64,000 nucleotides of DNA from Oleiphilus messinensis (GTDB lineage Bacteria; Pseudomonadota; Gammaproteobacteria; Pseudomonadales; Oleiphilaceae). The position numbers and the translations under genes were made by a program. This document shows, piece by piece, positions 16,664 to 26,294 of this stretch (position 1 is the first letter of the stretch; every line of letters starts with the position of its first letter). Where the stretch lies: positions 3,480,766-3,544,765 of the forward strand of contig NZ_CP021425.1 of assembly GCF_002162375.1 (NCBI RefSeq), given 5' to 3'. The notes beneath the pieces are model-generated. The model ran no database searches and had not been told where the DNA came from. It saw nothing but the letters and a program-made list of their open reading frames with translations.

Positions 16664-17227
16664 TCAATATTCTTGATTGTTTTCTCTGAGTTGCTGCTTA
16701 TGGCGATTCAATTCGGCTAAGGCCGTTTGCAAACGATCCCGCCAATCATTAAAGTTTTGAGGCGTGTCTACAGAGTTCGTGCCCGCCACGCCCATACTTG
16801 CACTCGTTGCGATTAGACTGGATTGCAATTCGCTATCCACTTCCAACCCGCCATCCGATGGTTTCCGAGACGCTGGGCTAGTAACCTGTCCATGGAGAAA
16901 AACCACTTCATTAACCCACGAACCGGGGCATGAAGCAAGCTCCAGCAAAAACGTTATTTCAGAAAAGTCGTGGCTCAATTCACGTCGGATTTGTTCTAGT
17001 GTTTCATAATGCCGCTTCGGTACTTTCAGCCCGGCTGCAATTTCGTTAATCAACCCACGCCAGGCTTCAAATAACAGCAATGTAGTTGAATGTGCCAAAG
17101 CCTGGAGCTGAGGTTCTCCCCCTCCTGCTTTTGCATCACCGGACAAAAAACCGGACAACATGTCAATCTGGAGACGACAAAAGTACGATTTTTCATTGGT
17201 ATATCGCTGCCATAAAGTTGGTGTCAA
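16664..17227 (-). CDS. Conserved protein, probably DUF6586 family
   Basis: A 187-residue mostly helical soluble protein (RYTNEKSYFCRLQIDML at the start, LLLFEAWRGLINEIA in the middle). The last ~30 residues look like a coiled coil (WRDRLQTALAELNRHKQQLR). The start is TTG at 17227 with a strong GAGGAG 9 nt upstream; no ATG fits. It precedes the 81-aa gene in the same direction, about 100 bp apart, probably one operon. The DUF6586 assignment is by resemblance and genomic position near lexA; the role is unknown. Confidence 0.65.
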   Translation of the reverse strand: MTPTLWQRYTNEKSYFCRLQIDMLSGFLSGDAKAGGGEPQLQALAHSTTLLLFEAWRGLINEIAAGLKVPKRHYETLEQIRRELSHDFSEITFLLELASCPGSWVNEVVFLHGQVTSPASRKPSDGGLEVDSELQSSLIATSASMGVAGTNSVDTPQNFNDWRDRLQTALAELNRHKQQLRENNQEY

Positions 17228-17571
17228 CCAATTTTACTCCTCTTCATCATTCATGATCTGACATCAAAATGTAAAGATGCCCATATCTAAATCATACAGG
17301 ACACATAAATTTATGCCACGTCTTAATGTTAAAAATACAGCACAAAGGCCGAAACTATACTATCATTCAGTTAAGTTAAAGTATCATTCAGTTACGATTA
17401 TTGCTGAAACAGGCTTAGCAATAGCGAACGTAGACACAGCGAAACTGATCAAATAATAACAATCCGGTTTGAGTGGCGTAGCATTTCATTAACGTATCTG
17501 CAGGCCCATCCGGTTATCCAAAATAATAATTTACTCGACAATAAATCAAACAGTTGTAATGGGAGGGTGAG
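17228..17571. other. Spacer upstream of the DUF1329 gene
   Basis: No coding frame. It holds a pair of 13-bp direct repeats (17361-17394) and must contain the promoters of both divergent flanking genes. Confidence 0.5.
17361..17394 (+). repeat. Two TATCATTCAGTTA direct repeats, 21 bp apart
   Basis: Identical 13-mers at 17361-17373 and 17382-17394. The 21-bp period is two helical turns, as expected for side-by-side binding of an activator or repressor on one DNA face. Confidence 0.6.
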
Positions 17572-18942
17572 TTGAACACCAGATTTCCAGGCTTGGTTAG
17601 AAACTTAACTTTGAGTTTAACAATTGCCTGCGCATCGAGTGCAGTCGCTAAGGTAAGTGAACAGGAAGCGAAGCGCCTGGGTTCAGATTTAACCCCGACC
17701 GGCGCACTCGCAGTGGGCAATGCTGCAGGCACTATTCCTGCTTGGACAGGCGGTATCACCGAGCCTCCTGCCGGTTATAAAGTTGGTGACTTCCACCCTT
17801 CCCCATTTCCTGGCGAAACAACGCTGTTTACGATCACAGCACAAAATTACAAGGAATATGCCGAGCACCTGACTCCCGGACAAATTGCACTATTGAAGCA
17901 GTATGATCCGGGCTACTTTATTCCCGTATATAAAACCCACCGCTCAGCGTCCTATCCGGACTGGATCTACAAGAAACTAAAAGAAAATGCCACAGCAGCA
18001 ATTTTACTGGAGCATGGCAACGGTGTAAAAAATACGATTGCGACCAGCCCTTTCCCAATTCCCGAGAACGGCGTAGAGGTCATCTGGAATCACACGCTCA
18101 GATTTCGTGGCGAGCAAGCAGAATCCCGTGCTGCCTTTGTCACCCCGACACAGGATGGCTCATTCACCCCGACCATCATGGACTACGAGTATTACTTTAC
18201 CTACAGCCAACCGGGGATGGAACTTGCCGACATTGACAACAAAATTTTCTATCTCCGCATCAAAATCATGGCTCCGGCAAAACTGGCTGGAACATTGAAT
18301 CTGGTACATGAGACTCTGGATCAAATTCGGTCGCCAAGAAAAGCGTGGCGCTACGAAGCAGGGACACGCCGCCTGCGCCGCTCTCCAAATCTGGCCTACG
18401 GAACAGACTTCCCGAACGGTGCCAGCTTGAGAACCGTCGATCAGGAAGATATGTATAATGGCGCACCGGTACAATACACATGGGAACTGCTGGGTAAAAA
18501 GGAAATTTATGTTCCCTACAATGCCTACAAGCTCCACAGTGGTGACCTGAAGCTTGCAGACATCGTCCGCCCCAAACACATCAACCAGGAACTGACCCGT
18601 TATGAGCTCCATCGTGTCTGGGTTGTAGAGGGTGTGCTTCGTGAAGGAATAGGTCACGTTTACGCAAAGAGACGACTCTACTTTGATGAGGACAGCTGGC
18701 ACATCCTGCTCACGGAGGAATATAACTCTGATGATAAGTTGTGGAGAGTCTCAGAAGCACACACGATAAACTACTACGAAGTCCCCACAGTTTGGACTAC
18801 GCTGTCATTGACCTATGACCTGAAGTCTCAAAGGTACTTAGCTGATGGCCTGGACAACGAATATCGTCCTATAAACTTTTCACCTGATTTGAATATCAAA
18901 GACTTTACGACATCGGCTGCGCGGCGAGAAGCAAAACGTTGA
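17572..18942 (+). CDS. DUF1329 outer-membrane-associated protein
   Basis: A 456-residue exported protein with a signal peptide (LTLSLTIACASSAVA, cleavage near residue 26). The mature N-terminus, KVSEQEAKRLGSDLTPTGALAVGN followed by GTIPAWTGGI, is the hallmark of DUF1329. The family is a LolB-like beta protein, common in marine and pseudomonad genomes and often linked to hydrophobic-compound or lipid handling near the outer membrane; its substrate is not established. The start is TTG at 17572 behind GGAGG at 5 nt; the only other candidate (GTG just before) hits a stop. The promoter region carries a 21-bp-spaced direct repeat. Confidence 0.88.
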   Translation: MNTRFPGLVRNLTLSLTIACASSAVAKVSEQEAKRLGSDLTPTGALAVGNAAGTIPAWTGGITEPPAGYKVGDFHPSPFPGETTLFTITAQNYKEYAEHLTPGQIALLKQYDPGYFIPVYKTHRSASYPDWIYKKLKENATAAILLEHGNGVKNTIATSPFPIPENGVEVIWNHTLRFRGEQAESRAAFVTPTQDGSFTPTIMDYEYYFTYSQPGMELADIDNKIFYLRIKIMAPAKLAGTLNLVHETLDQIRSPRKAWRYEAGTRRLRRSPNLAYGTDFPNGASLRTVDQEDMYNGAPVQYTWELLGKKEIYVPYNAYKLHSGDLKLADIVRPKHINQELTRYELHRVWVVEGVLREGIGHVYAKRRLYFDEDSWHILLTEEYNSDDKLWRVSEAHTINYYEVPTVWTTLSLTYDLKSQRYLADGLDNEYRPINFSPDLNIKDFTTSAARREAKR

Positions 18943-18966
18943 GCCGATCAAACTGCTTGCTTAACC

Positions 18967-18996
18967 ATACGGAGAACAGCAAACCGTATAAACTTT
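18967..18996 (+). terminator. Weak terminator after the DUF1329 gene
   Basis: ATACGG/CCGTAT 6-bp stem with an 11-nt loop, then AAACTTTTTT. The stem is short, so read-through into the response-regulator gene is likely. Confidence 0.35.
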
Positions 18997-19028
18997 TTTA
19001 AAACTGCTAAAAATAGAGCTACCCGACT

Positions 19029-20099
19029 ATGACTACTCCAGTCCTGATTTGCGATGATTCCACTGTGGCACGCAAACAGATGGCACGATCGCTACCGGAC
19101 AATTGGGATGTCGATATATCATTTGCTGAACATGGAGAGGACGGCTTGAAAGCCCTTAAAGCGGGCAAAGGTGATATTCTTTTTCTTGACCTGAATATGC
19201 CGGTAATGGATGGCTATGCTGTGCTGGAAGCCATCTGTAAACAGGATATCCCGACCATGGTTATCGTGGTTTCCGGGGATATCCAGCCTGAAGCAAGGGA
19301 ACGGGTTAAAAAGCTTGGTGCTATCGACTTCATCAAAAAGCCAGTCGAGAAGGAGCAGGTCGCTAAAATCCTCACGGATTATGGTCTCTATAGTCCGATG
19401 GCAATATCGGGCACGGAGGGCAGCCCGGGTACAGGAAACACCTCAGACACCCCGCAACAGTCACCATCTAAACAAAAAATCACCCAGGCACTCGCGTCAA
19501 TGGGTCAGGTTGATTTGAGGGATTGTGTTCAGGAGCTTGCCAATGTTGCCATGGGACAAGCTGCTGACTTACTGGCCAGGCTGTTGAACGTATTTGTTGT
19601 TCTACCCATCCCGAAAGTCAATTACCTTGAAGTCAGTGAGCTGGAAATGGCGCTTTCCATTTCGACAGAAGACAACACCTATTCCGCTGTGTGCCAGGGC
19701 TTTATCGGATCTGGTATAGCGGGAGAAGCACTCCTGATATTCAGTGATTCCAGCTTCACTGACATGGCCAAACTGGTTAATTACACCGGTGAAATCAACA
19801 GCCAGGTGGAGTTGGAGCTGCTGATGGAGGTCGCCAGCATTCTGATCGGTGCCTGCACGAATGGCATTGCACATCAGCTGGATATTGCTTTCAGTGTTGG
19901 CCATCCGATGATTCTGGGGCAACATATCAATGTTTCGGAGCTGATTAGAAGCAATGCCGGGCGCTGGAAGAAAACCATGACAATTGAAATCACCTATGCG
20001 ATCGAAAACTACGATATCTCTTGTGACCTGCTATTGTTACTTACTGAGGACTCCATGGATAGCCTCGAACGCAAAGCCTCATATCTACTGGCATCGTAA
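19029..20099 (+). CDS. Response regulator with CheC/CheX-like output domain
   Basis: A 356-residue cytoplasmic protein. Residues 1-120 form a receiver: DD at 9-10, phospho-acceptor Asp54 (LFLDLNMP) and Lys in KKPVEK. A Gly/Ser/Thr linker follows. The remainder (about 160-350) resembles CheC/CheX phosphatases, with the paired helices VQELANVAMGQAADLLARLL and ELLMEVASILIGACTNGI each carrying the E...N helix pattern used to dephosphorylate CheY-like receivers. It may therefore tune the phosphorylation of another receiver. It lies just upstream of a PAS-GGDEF gene in the same direction (37 bp gap), so the two may form one two-component/c-di-GMP unit. Confidence 0.85.
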   Translation: MTTPVLICDDSTVARKQMARSLPDNWDVDISFAEHGEDGLKALKAGKGDILFLDLNMPVMDGYAVLEAICKQDIPTMVIVVSGDIQPEARERVKKLGAIDFIKKPVEKEQVAKILTDYGLYSPMAISGTEGSPGTGNTSDTPQQSPSKQKITQALASMGQVDLRDCVQELANVAMGQAADLLARLLNVFVVLPIPKVNYLEVSELEMALSISTEDNTYSAVCQGFIGSGIAGEALLIFSDSSFTDMAKLVNYTGEINSQVELELLMEVASILIGACTNGIAHQLDIAFSVGHPMILGQHINVSELIRSNAGRWKKTMTIEITYAIENYDISCDLLLLLTEDSMDSLERKASYLLAS

Positions 20100-20136
20100 A
20101 TCGTTTACCAAACCCGGAGCAATTTGAGTCGGCATT

Positions 20137-21099
20137 ATGACAGAACCCCATTTGGACATAAAAGAATTCCACTGGCTGATGGACATGCTACAAACCATTG
20201 ATGTTGGCCTGGTCGTATTGGACAAGGCATACAACATCCAGGTGTGGAACAGTTTTATGGAAAATCACAGTGGACTGGTGCCAACGCAGGTTAAAGATAA
20301 AAACCTTTTTACACTCTTCCCATCCATTGACGAAGACTGGTTTAAACGAAAGGCGGAAACCGTTTTCCTGTTAAAGAACCGGTCTTTTATCGCCTGGGAA
20401 CAAAAACCGTACCTGATGCGCTTCAAAAATTACCGCCCGATCACCGGCACAGAAGCGTTTATGTACCAAAATGTCACCATATCCCCCCTGGCGTCAGCAG
20501 ATGGGCAGATCGGCCATATCTGCATTATAATTTATGATGTCACCGATATCGCCAGCAATCGCAAAGCACTGGAAAGCGCGAACGCCGAATTAGCACGCCT
20601 GAGTCGGACTGACCGTCTCACACAACTGTTTAACCGGGGATTTTGGGAAGAATGTCTGGTTAAGGAATTTAATCGATTCCAGCGCTATCAACACACCTGC
20701 TCGTTGATCATGTTCGATATTGATCATTTCAAACGGGTTAACGATACTTACGGGCATCAAGCGGGGGACGAAGTGATCAAAACGGTATCGGAGGTACTGC
20801 GCTCCTGCCTGCGAAAAACAGATATTGCCGGGCGCTATGGCGGTGAGGAATTTGGCGTGATACTGGTGGATACAGACACCGAAGGCGCACAGATTTTCGC
20901 GGAACGGTTGCGAGCCGCCATTGAGGCACTGACCGTGCGCTACGAGACCACGACAATACGATTTACAATCAGCCTCGGCGTGAGTGCTTTGGAGCTCGGC
21001 ATTCCGAACTACAAAGCCTGGCTTGAGCGAGCGGACCAGGCACTATACAAGTCAAAGCATCTGGGCAGAAACAAGACAACGTTGTTTGTCCCTGAATAA
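20137..21099 (+). CDS. PAS-GGDEF diguanylate cyclase
   Basis: A 320-residue soluble protein with an N-terminal PAS domain (about 15-140, MDMLQTIDVGLVVLD...YDVTDIASNRKALE) and a C-terminal GGDEF domain. The active loop is GGEEF at 235-239. The inhibitory I-site RKTD sits at 226-229, five residues upstream, so product inhibition is expected. FDIDHFKRVNDTYGHQAGD is the metal/substrate segment. It should make c-di-GMP in response to a PAS-sensed signal. It is probably co-transcribed with the receiver-CheC-like gene. c-di-GMP commonly controls motility, which fits the flagellar locus in the window, though no direct link is shown. Confidence 0.93.
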   Translation: MTEPHLDIKEFHWLMDMLQTIDVGLVVLDKAYNIQVWNSFMENHSGLVPTQVKDKNLFTLFPSIDEDWFKRKAETVFLLKNRSFIAWEQKPYLMRFKNYRPITGTEAFMYQNVTISPLASADGQIGHICIIIYDVTDIASNRKALESANAELARLSRTDRLTQLFNRGFWEECLVKEFNRFQRYQHTCSLIMFDIDHFKRVNDTYGHQAGDEVIKTVSEVLRSCLRKTDIAGRYGGEEFGVILVDTDTEGAQIFAERLRAAIEALTVRYETTTIRFTISLGVSALELGIPNYKAWLERADQALYKSKHLGRNKTTLFVPE

Positions 21100-21170
21100 A
21101 AGCGATCCCTGAGTAAAAACTGTATCGGAATGAAAGCTGTACCGGTATGAAAGCCGCTCGCCTGAAGACT

Positions 21171-21407
21171 TCAGGAAATTAAATTAACGACTGGCTGTAA
21201 CTGTATACCAACTTCCATGGTCTCAACAATAACGGTCTTGATGATAAAGCCCGCTACCCCGGTGAACAGCCCGATAAACAATATCGCCATGCCGAACTTG
21301 CCAGCTTTTGACTTTTTCGCCAGATCAAAAATAATAAATGCCATATACAAGATCAATGCACCCACCAGTATGGTGGTCGAATAGTTTGCAAACTGCTCTT
21401 CTGTCAT
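21171..21407 (-). CDS. Small inner-membrane protein, DUF2788-like
   Basis: A 78-residue protein with two membrane helices (about 13-32, ILVGALILYMAFIIFDL, and 42-62, AILFIGLFTGVAGFIIK), separated by the basic loop AKKSKAGKFG typical of DUF2788. AGGAG precedes the ATG at 5-6 nt. It is convergent with the cyclase gene. Function unknown. Confidence 0.75.
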   Translation of the reverse strand: MTEEQFANYSTTILVGALILYMAFIIFDLAKKSKAGKFGMAILFIGLFTGVAGFIIKTVIVETMEVGIQLQPVVNLIS

Positions 21408-21548
21408 AAAAATCTCCTCTTTACAGCGCCGGCTATTATATCGACAATCTTTTTTATTACAATTCGGCTATTGAAATTTTACACAAATGCACTATTCACT
21501 GAGTGTCGTACCCCTGCACTCGATTGATTAACACAGGCGTTATCTGAT

Positions 21549-22004
21549 ATGAATTACTGGATCATGAAATCCGAGCCCGACGTTTTCGGGATTGATGATT
21601 TGCTAAAACAGCCGGATAAAACGGCATGCTGGGATGGTGTGCGAAACTTTCAAGCCAGGAACTTTATCAGAGATGAGATGCAATCCGGGCAGCAGGCATT
21701 TTTCTATCATTCAAGCTGCAAAACCCCAGGTGTTGCGGGCATTGTGGAGATCTGCAGCGCAGCCTACCCGGACCCGACCAGTCTGGACAGTGAACATGAA
21801 AACTTCGACCCCAAAAGTGTTACTACGCCACGATGGTTTGCGGTCGATGTCCGTTTCGTGAGTAAATTTAAACGAATCATAACACTTCCGGAATTAAAAT
21901 CACTGAGTGCATTCGCTGACTCGCCGCTAACCCGAAGAGGGAATCGCTTAAGTATTCTACCGTTGACTGATGAGCAGTGGTCAGCCGTTATCGCTGTCGA
22001 GTAA
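21549..22004 (+). CDS. EVE (YTH-like) domain protein
   Basis: A 151-residue single EVE domain: NYWIMKSEPDVFGIDDL at the start, WDGVRNFQARNFI, then FFYHSSCKTPGVAGIVEI, and KSVTTPRWFAVDVRF. EVE domains share the PUA/YTH fold and are thought to bind modified bases in DNA or RNA. It is a stand-alone copy of normal length. The last 24 bp overlap the convergent glutaredoxin-like gene. No restriction or modification genes lie nearby, so a housekeeping role is more likely than phage defence. Confidence 0.9.
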   Translation: MNYWIMKSEPDVFGIDDLLKQPDKTACWDGVRNFQARNFIRDEMQSGQQAFFYHSSCKTPGVAGIVEICSAAYPDPTSLDSEHENFDPKSVTTPRWFAVDVRFVSKFKRIITLPELKSLSAFADSPLTRRGNRLSILPLTDEQWSAVIAVE

Positions 22005-22271
22005 AGAACTATCGACAATTGTATTGGTGTCACTTTTCAACCAGCGAATCAGATCATCAGGTGCGAATGGCCAACCTAGATCATCAGCATAGCCTTCCAC
22101 ATAAAGTACAGGTATACGGATACCATACCGTTCAACCAATTGATCGTCATCCGCAATGTCTTTTTTTGTCCACTGAATGGGTAAATGCTGATTAACTTCA
22201 CGCAGGACCTGTTCTGCCTGTTCGCACAAATGACAGCCTAAAGTCGTATACAATATTATTTCCGGTTGCAT
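21981..22271 (-). CDS. Glutaredoxin-like protein (DUF836 type)
   Basis: A 96-residue thioredoxin-fold protein. The active site is GCHLCEQA (Cys13 and Cys16 by the CxxC pattern) right after the first strand (IILYTTLG), and RIPVLYVEG supplies the conserved cis-Pro. This short form is the glutaredoxin-like DUF836 family; it should reduce or relay disulfides in the cytoplasm. GGAG lies 12-13 nt upstream of the ATG. The 3' end overlaps the convergent EVE gene by 24 bp. Confidence 0.85.
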   Translation of the reverse strand: MQPEIILYTTLGCHLCEQAEQVLREVNQHLPIQWTKKDIADDDQLVERYGIRIPVLYVEGYADDLGWPFAPDDLIRWLKSDTNTIVDSSLLDSDNG

Positions 22272-22553
22272 AAAGATTTACTTCTCCAGTACATTAGACC
22301 TGTTTGATGCCCCTGCTATGATGTACTCGCTCAGGGCCAGCTTGATTTAAGATAACTTATTGATTTACCAGAACTGACTAACATTTACACAATAGCCAAC
22401 ATACCTAGTGAAAAATCACTGAAACAAGCTATTCTAACATTACAGGCAAGGCCCGACATCACTCATCCTGGATACGATTACGACTGACAACCGGGTTTTC
22501 GGGCATTACACTCGGACTTAAAACAACACTTAACATTAGTATCAAGACTTTAT

Positions 22554-23486
22554 ATGCTATTTAAAAATATTTTCTTCTACCGCTTTACCAAACCTTTCCA
22601 AACGACTCTGGATGAATTTGAAACCGCACTGGCAAGCCATGCAGCAACACCAGTGGGTCCTCATGAACATTTTCGCCTGGGCTGGTCTGCACCACTGGGT
22701 AAAAACGGTCAACAACTGGCTCACGCCACAGCGGGACAATGGATGATCTCACTTTGCAGAGAAGAACGTCTGTTACCTGCTTCAGTCATTAAAGAGACGC
22801 TTGATGAGCGTGTGCAACTGATCGAGGACGAACAACACCGGAAAGTTCGTAAAAAAGAGAAAGACGAACTGAAAGAGCAGATTGTCACCGAATTGCTGCC
22901 CAGAGCATTCAAACGCTCACAGTTCACCTACGCCTACATCGATGCCCAAGCAGGATGGTTGATCGTTAACGCGTCTTCACCCAAAAAAGCGGATGAGTTA
23001 ACCAGCTTCCTGCGCAAGACCCTTGGCTCCTTGCCGGTTCGCTTCCCAGAGGTCAACGTCGCTCCCAGTGACACCATGACAAACTGGTTAAGCGGTTCTG
23101 GCGACCTGCCTGCCTACATCACACTGAACGACGAAGTGGAATTGCAATCCCAGTCTGAAGAGAAATCAGTCGTGCGCTGCAGAGGCATGGATCTCGCGGG
23201 TGAAGAACTACAAACTCACCTTAAAGCTGAAAAACGTGTGGTTAAACTGGCAATCGAGTGGCGCGAGCGCCTCTCATTCGTGCTGAATGAAGACCTCTCG
23301 ATTAAACGGCTGAAGTTTGGTGATTTCGTCGAAGATAAACTCGGCGAAATGGAGCTGGAAGGTGCCGCAGAGAAGTTTGATGCCACTTTCGCCATCATGA
23401 GCATGGAACTGGCTGAGTTTTTGCCAGAGTTGCTGGAAGCTCTGGGCGGGGAAGACCGTTCAAAATTGATCGACGAAGCCGCTTGA
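22554..23486 (+). CDS. rdgC: RdgC, recombination-associated ring protein
   Basis: A 310-residue protein matching RdgC from end to end (starts MLFKNIFFYRFTKPF; contains RKVRKKEKDELKEQIVTELLPRAF and GWLIVNASSPKKADELTSFLR). RdgC forms a dimeric ring around double-stranded DNA and restrains RecA filament use. It is monocistronic, with a large hairpin beyond its stop and no obvious SOS box upstream. Confidence 0.95.
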   Translation: MLFKNIFFYRFTKPFQTTLDEFETALASHAATPVGPHEHFRLGWSAPLGKNGQQLAHATAGQWMISLCREERLLPASVIKETLDERVQLIEDEQHRKVRKKEKDELKEQIVTELLPRAFKRSQFTYAYIDAQAGWLIVNASSPKKADELTSFLRKTLGSLPVRFPEVNVAPSDTMTNWLSGSGDLPAYITLNDEVELQSQSEEKSVVRCRGMDLAGEELQTHLKAEKRVVKLAIEWRERLSFVLNEDLSIKRLKFGDFVEDKLGEMELEGAAEKFDATFAIMSMELAEFLPELLEALGGEDRSKLIDEAA

Positions 23487-23519
23487 GTTCAGTCTTGTGT
23501 TAACGTACTAGATCAATCA

Positions 23520-23552
23520 CTACAGATGCCGCACCTGCGACGGCATCTGTAG
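23520..23552. terminator. Strong intergenic hairpin between rdgC and pat
   Basis: CTACAGATGCCG/CGGCATCTGTAG is a perfect 12-bp inverted repeat with a 9-nt loop between two convergent genes. It lacks a T-run on either side, so it may stop transcription poorly or protect 3' ends instead. Confidence 0.5.
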
Positions 23553-23561
23553 CCACACCGG

Positions 23562-26294
23562 TCAAGCGATACCGAGCTTGGCTTTTTGCCATTCGTCCGA
23601 CGTTTTATTCAGCGGCAAGCGCAGATCCATCACCTCTTCTTCATGATTAAATTCAACCGTGAAGCCAAGTTTTCGGGCCAGCTTCAACATCGGTTCATTT
23701 TCCGGCAAAACCGAACCAATCATTTCCACAGTGCCACGACTACGGCAATACTCCACCATCTTATCCATCAGCAAGCGACCCAGCCCCTCACCTTTCATAT
23801 CATCACGAATAATCACGGCAAATTCAGCTTGCAGATTATCCGCATCCGTCCAGGTTCGCACGACACCCAGTGTCTCGTCTTTACTCGCACTGTCATCACT
23901 GACGACTGCGACGAAAACCATTTCCCGGTCGTAGTCAATCTGGACCATTTGTGCTAATTCATCGTGGGAAAAGGATTTGCGATAGTGAAAGAAGCGGAAT
24001 CGAATCGATTCCGGTGACAATTTACTGTGAAATCGAACATGGGCAGGCTCATCTTCACCCCGAATGGGCCGAAGCTCTACTTTTCGACCCGAACGTAAAG
24101 TGGTCCACTCTCTCAGCTCTTCAGGATAAGGCTGAATCGCCAACCGAACAGGCGCTGCAATTTCCACGGACATATCAACCGCTACGACACCATCTCGATT
24201 GAACAGCAATGGCAGGATTTCAAGCCCTTTGATCTCCGGAATATCAATCACCATTTGACTCATGGTAATCAGGGTTTCACACACTGCACGAATGTCCTGT
24301 TCAGGCTGGTAGCTGTATTCTTTAAGCAGTTTATACATGTGCGTTTGACGGAGCAGATCCCGCGCCAGCACCATATTAAGCGGTGGCAACGAAAGATGAC
24401 GATCAGCCATGACATTGACACTGGCCCCTGCTGCTCCACACACAACAATGGGTCCGAAAACAGGGTCACGGGTAATCCCCAGGCTGAACCCTAACCCACC
24501 GATATGCTGATGACTCTCATGCACGGCATAACCCAGGAACGCACTTTCCGGAAAGTGTTCCTGATACTGCGAAAACAATAAACTACAGGAGGCAATAATC
24601 GCCTGCTCATCATTCAACCGCTTTAACGTTGCCTTATACCGGCCACGTCCGGTTTTCTCTTCCAGAAACGGATAGCTGCCCCGGTCATGCAAAAGCGTGA
24701 CATTGACGGGTTTACCAAGCGATTTAAAAACCCTGACCACTTCTTCAACATCACTGCAATACCAGCTCTTGACCACAGGAATACCGTAATCGGAAACAAT
24801 CTGACGGGCTTTTTCATTGGCCAGTGTTTTAAAGCCTTTCTGTACCGCTTTCGCCACAATCTTTCGTGCATGGGAACGATCTACCGTATGATCGGTATAG
24901 GACGATGGTGTCTCACGCAGCAACTTCTGGCTTCGATTGTGATTGACCTGGTGCATAAATGCCTGAATCGCTTTTTCAGGGGACGAAAAAGTGGGAATAC
25001 CCGCCTCAAAAAACGCTTCCCGTGCTTCTCTGATCGTGCTCTGGCCCAGCCAGCAGGTAAACACATTCAGCCGGGATCGTCTTGTCTTACGGATTATGGA
25101 ATCGGCGATTTGCAGACTGTCCTCGGTTAGCGAAGGCGCATACATCACCAGAACATTAGACACCGTAAAATCTTTCTCCAGAATTTCGAGGGCATCCTCA
25201 TAGCGCTTCGGGCCCGCATTGTAATCCAGATCAATCGGATTACGGTGATTCCAGTACGCTGGCAACATGTCCTCAAATGCAGTCAGACTTTTCTCTGAAA
25301 GCTCTGTAAGCTCGCCGCCCAGCGAAGAAAGACGATCGACCGCCAAGACCCCCGGCCCAAAGCCATTGCACAATACCACCAGATGATCCTGCTTGATCGG
25401 TTTCATCCGGGTGAGGGTTTCCAGCGCATCGAACATCTCATCAAGACCCTGAACCCGGAGCACCCCGGCCCGCCGCAACACAGCGTCATAAATATCATCC
25501 CCGTTGACAATGCCATCGGGTAAATCAACAGGCTCCCACTGGGACTCCGGGACACGACCGCTTTTAACGCCAATCACAATTTTCCCCCGGGACGCAGCAC
25601 GTACAGACGAGATAAATCGTCCCGGATTGGAAATCGTTTCAAAATGCAAAAGAATGGCTTTGGTATTTCTGTCTTGCGCCAAATAATCGATCAGGTCATC
25701 CGGGTCGATATCAATCCCGTCCCCTAAAGTCAGAAAATGGGAAAATCCGACGCCGCGGGCAAATGCCCAGTCAATCACCGTGCTGGCAATCGTACCTGAC
25801 TGGCCAATAAAAGCGATTTTGCCCGGCAGCACATTCATATGGGCATAGGTAGCATTGATATTACGGGAAGGTACCATCAAACCGATGGTATTCGGCCCTA
25901 AAATTCGTATACCAAATTTGCGGGCGATTTCTTTAACGGAATACATCAAAGGCCTGCCACTTTTGCTGTGAGTTCTCGACAGCCCCCCGGTTAAAATGAT
26001 CGCCGTGCGGACCCCCTCTTTGGCCAATTGTTTAATCAGTCCGGGAACCGTTTCCGGCGGTGTGCATACAATGGCCAAATCAGGTATAAAATCGAGCTTG
26101 CTGACTTTGGCTACACATTGAATCTCGTGAACCTGCTCATATTCTCGAGAATTAATCACAATCAATTTCCCGGGATAATGCGATGCCAGCAGGTTTCGCA
26201 GCACCATCCCGCCTAAATTTTGAGGTCGCTCGGATGCGCCAAGAATACAGATAGAATTGGGGTTGAAAAGTGCGTCGAGGTAACGGGTACTCAC
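23562..26294 (-). CDS. Pat-type protein lysine acetyltransferase (NDP-forming acyl-CoA synthetase-GNAT fusion)
   Basis: A 910-residue protein: CoA-binding Rossmann domain (about 1-130, NSICILGASERPQNLGGMV), succinyl-CoA-ligase-like domains (about 150-450), ATP-grasp-like segment (about 490-690) and a C-terminal GNAT domain (about 725-890; EFAVIIRDDMKGEGLGRLLM is the acetyl-CoA loop). This is the layout of Pat/YfiQ enzymes, which acetylate lysines of acyl-CoA synthetases and other proteins; the large N-terminal region is regulatory. The start is GTG at 26294 with GGAG 8-9 nt upstream. It is divergent from a histone-deacetylase-like gene, the likely opposing enzyme. Confidence 0.9.
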   Translation of the reverse strand: MSTRYLDALFNPNSICILGASERPQNLGGMVLRNLLASHYPGKLIVINSREYEQVHEIQCVAKVSKLDFIPDLAIVCTPPETVPGLIKQLAKEGVRTAIILTGGLSRTHSKSGRPLMYSVKEIARKFGIRILGPNTIGLMVPSRNINATYAHMNVLPGKIAFIGQSGTIASTVIDWAFARGVGFSHFLTLGDGIDIDPDDLIDYLAQDRNTKAILLHFETISNPGRFISSVRAASRGKIVIGVKSGRVPESQWEPVDLPDGIVNGDDIYDAVLRRAGVLRVQGLDEMFDALETLTRMKPIKQDHLVVLCNGFGPGVLAVDRLSSLGGELTELSEKSLTAFEDMLPAYWNHRNPIDLDYNAGPKRYEDALEILEKDFTVSNVLVMYAPSLTEDSLQIADSIIRKTRRSRLNVFTCWLGQSTIREAREAFFEAGIPTFSSPEKAIQAFMHQVNHNRSQKLLRETPSSYTDHTVDRSHARKIVAKAVQKGFKTLANEKARQIVSDYGIPVVKSWYCSDVEEVVRVFKSLGKPVNVTLLHDRGSYPFLEEKTGRGRYKATLKRLNDEQAIIASCSLLFSQYQEHFPESAFLGYAVHESHQHIGGLGFSLGITRDPVFGPIVVCGAAGASVNVMADRHLSLPPLNMVLARDLLRQTHMYKLLKEYSYQPEQDIRAVCETLITMSQMVIDIPEIKGLEILPLLFNRDGVVAVDMSVEIAAPVRLAIQPYPEELREWTTLRSGRKVELRPIRGEDEPAHVRFHSKLSPESIRFRFFHYRKSFSHDELAQMVQIDYDREMVFVAVVSDDSASKDETLGVVRTWTDADNLQAEFAVIIRDDMKGEGLGRLLMDKMVEYCRSRGTVEMIGSVLPENEPMLKLARKLGFTVEFNHEEEVMDLRLPLNKTSDEWQKAKLGIA

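Noticed and set aside
21549-22004. EVE protein as part of a phage-defence system
   Set aside because: No methyltransferase, McrB-like or nuclease partner is adjacent; neighbours are housekeeping genes.
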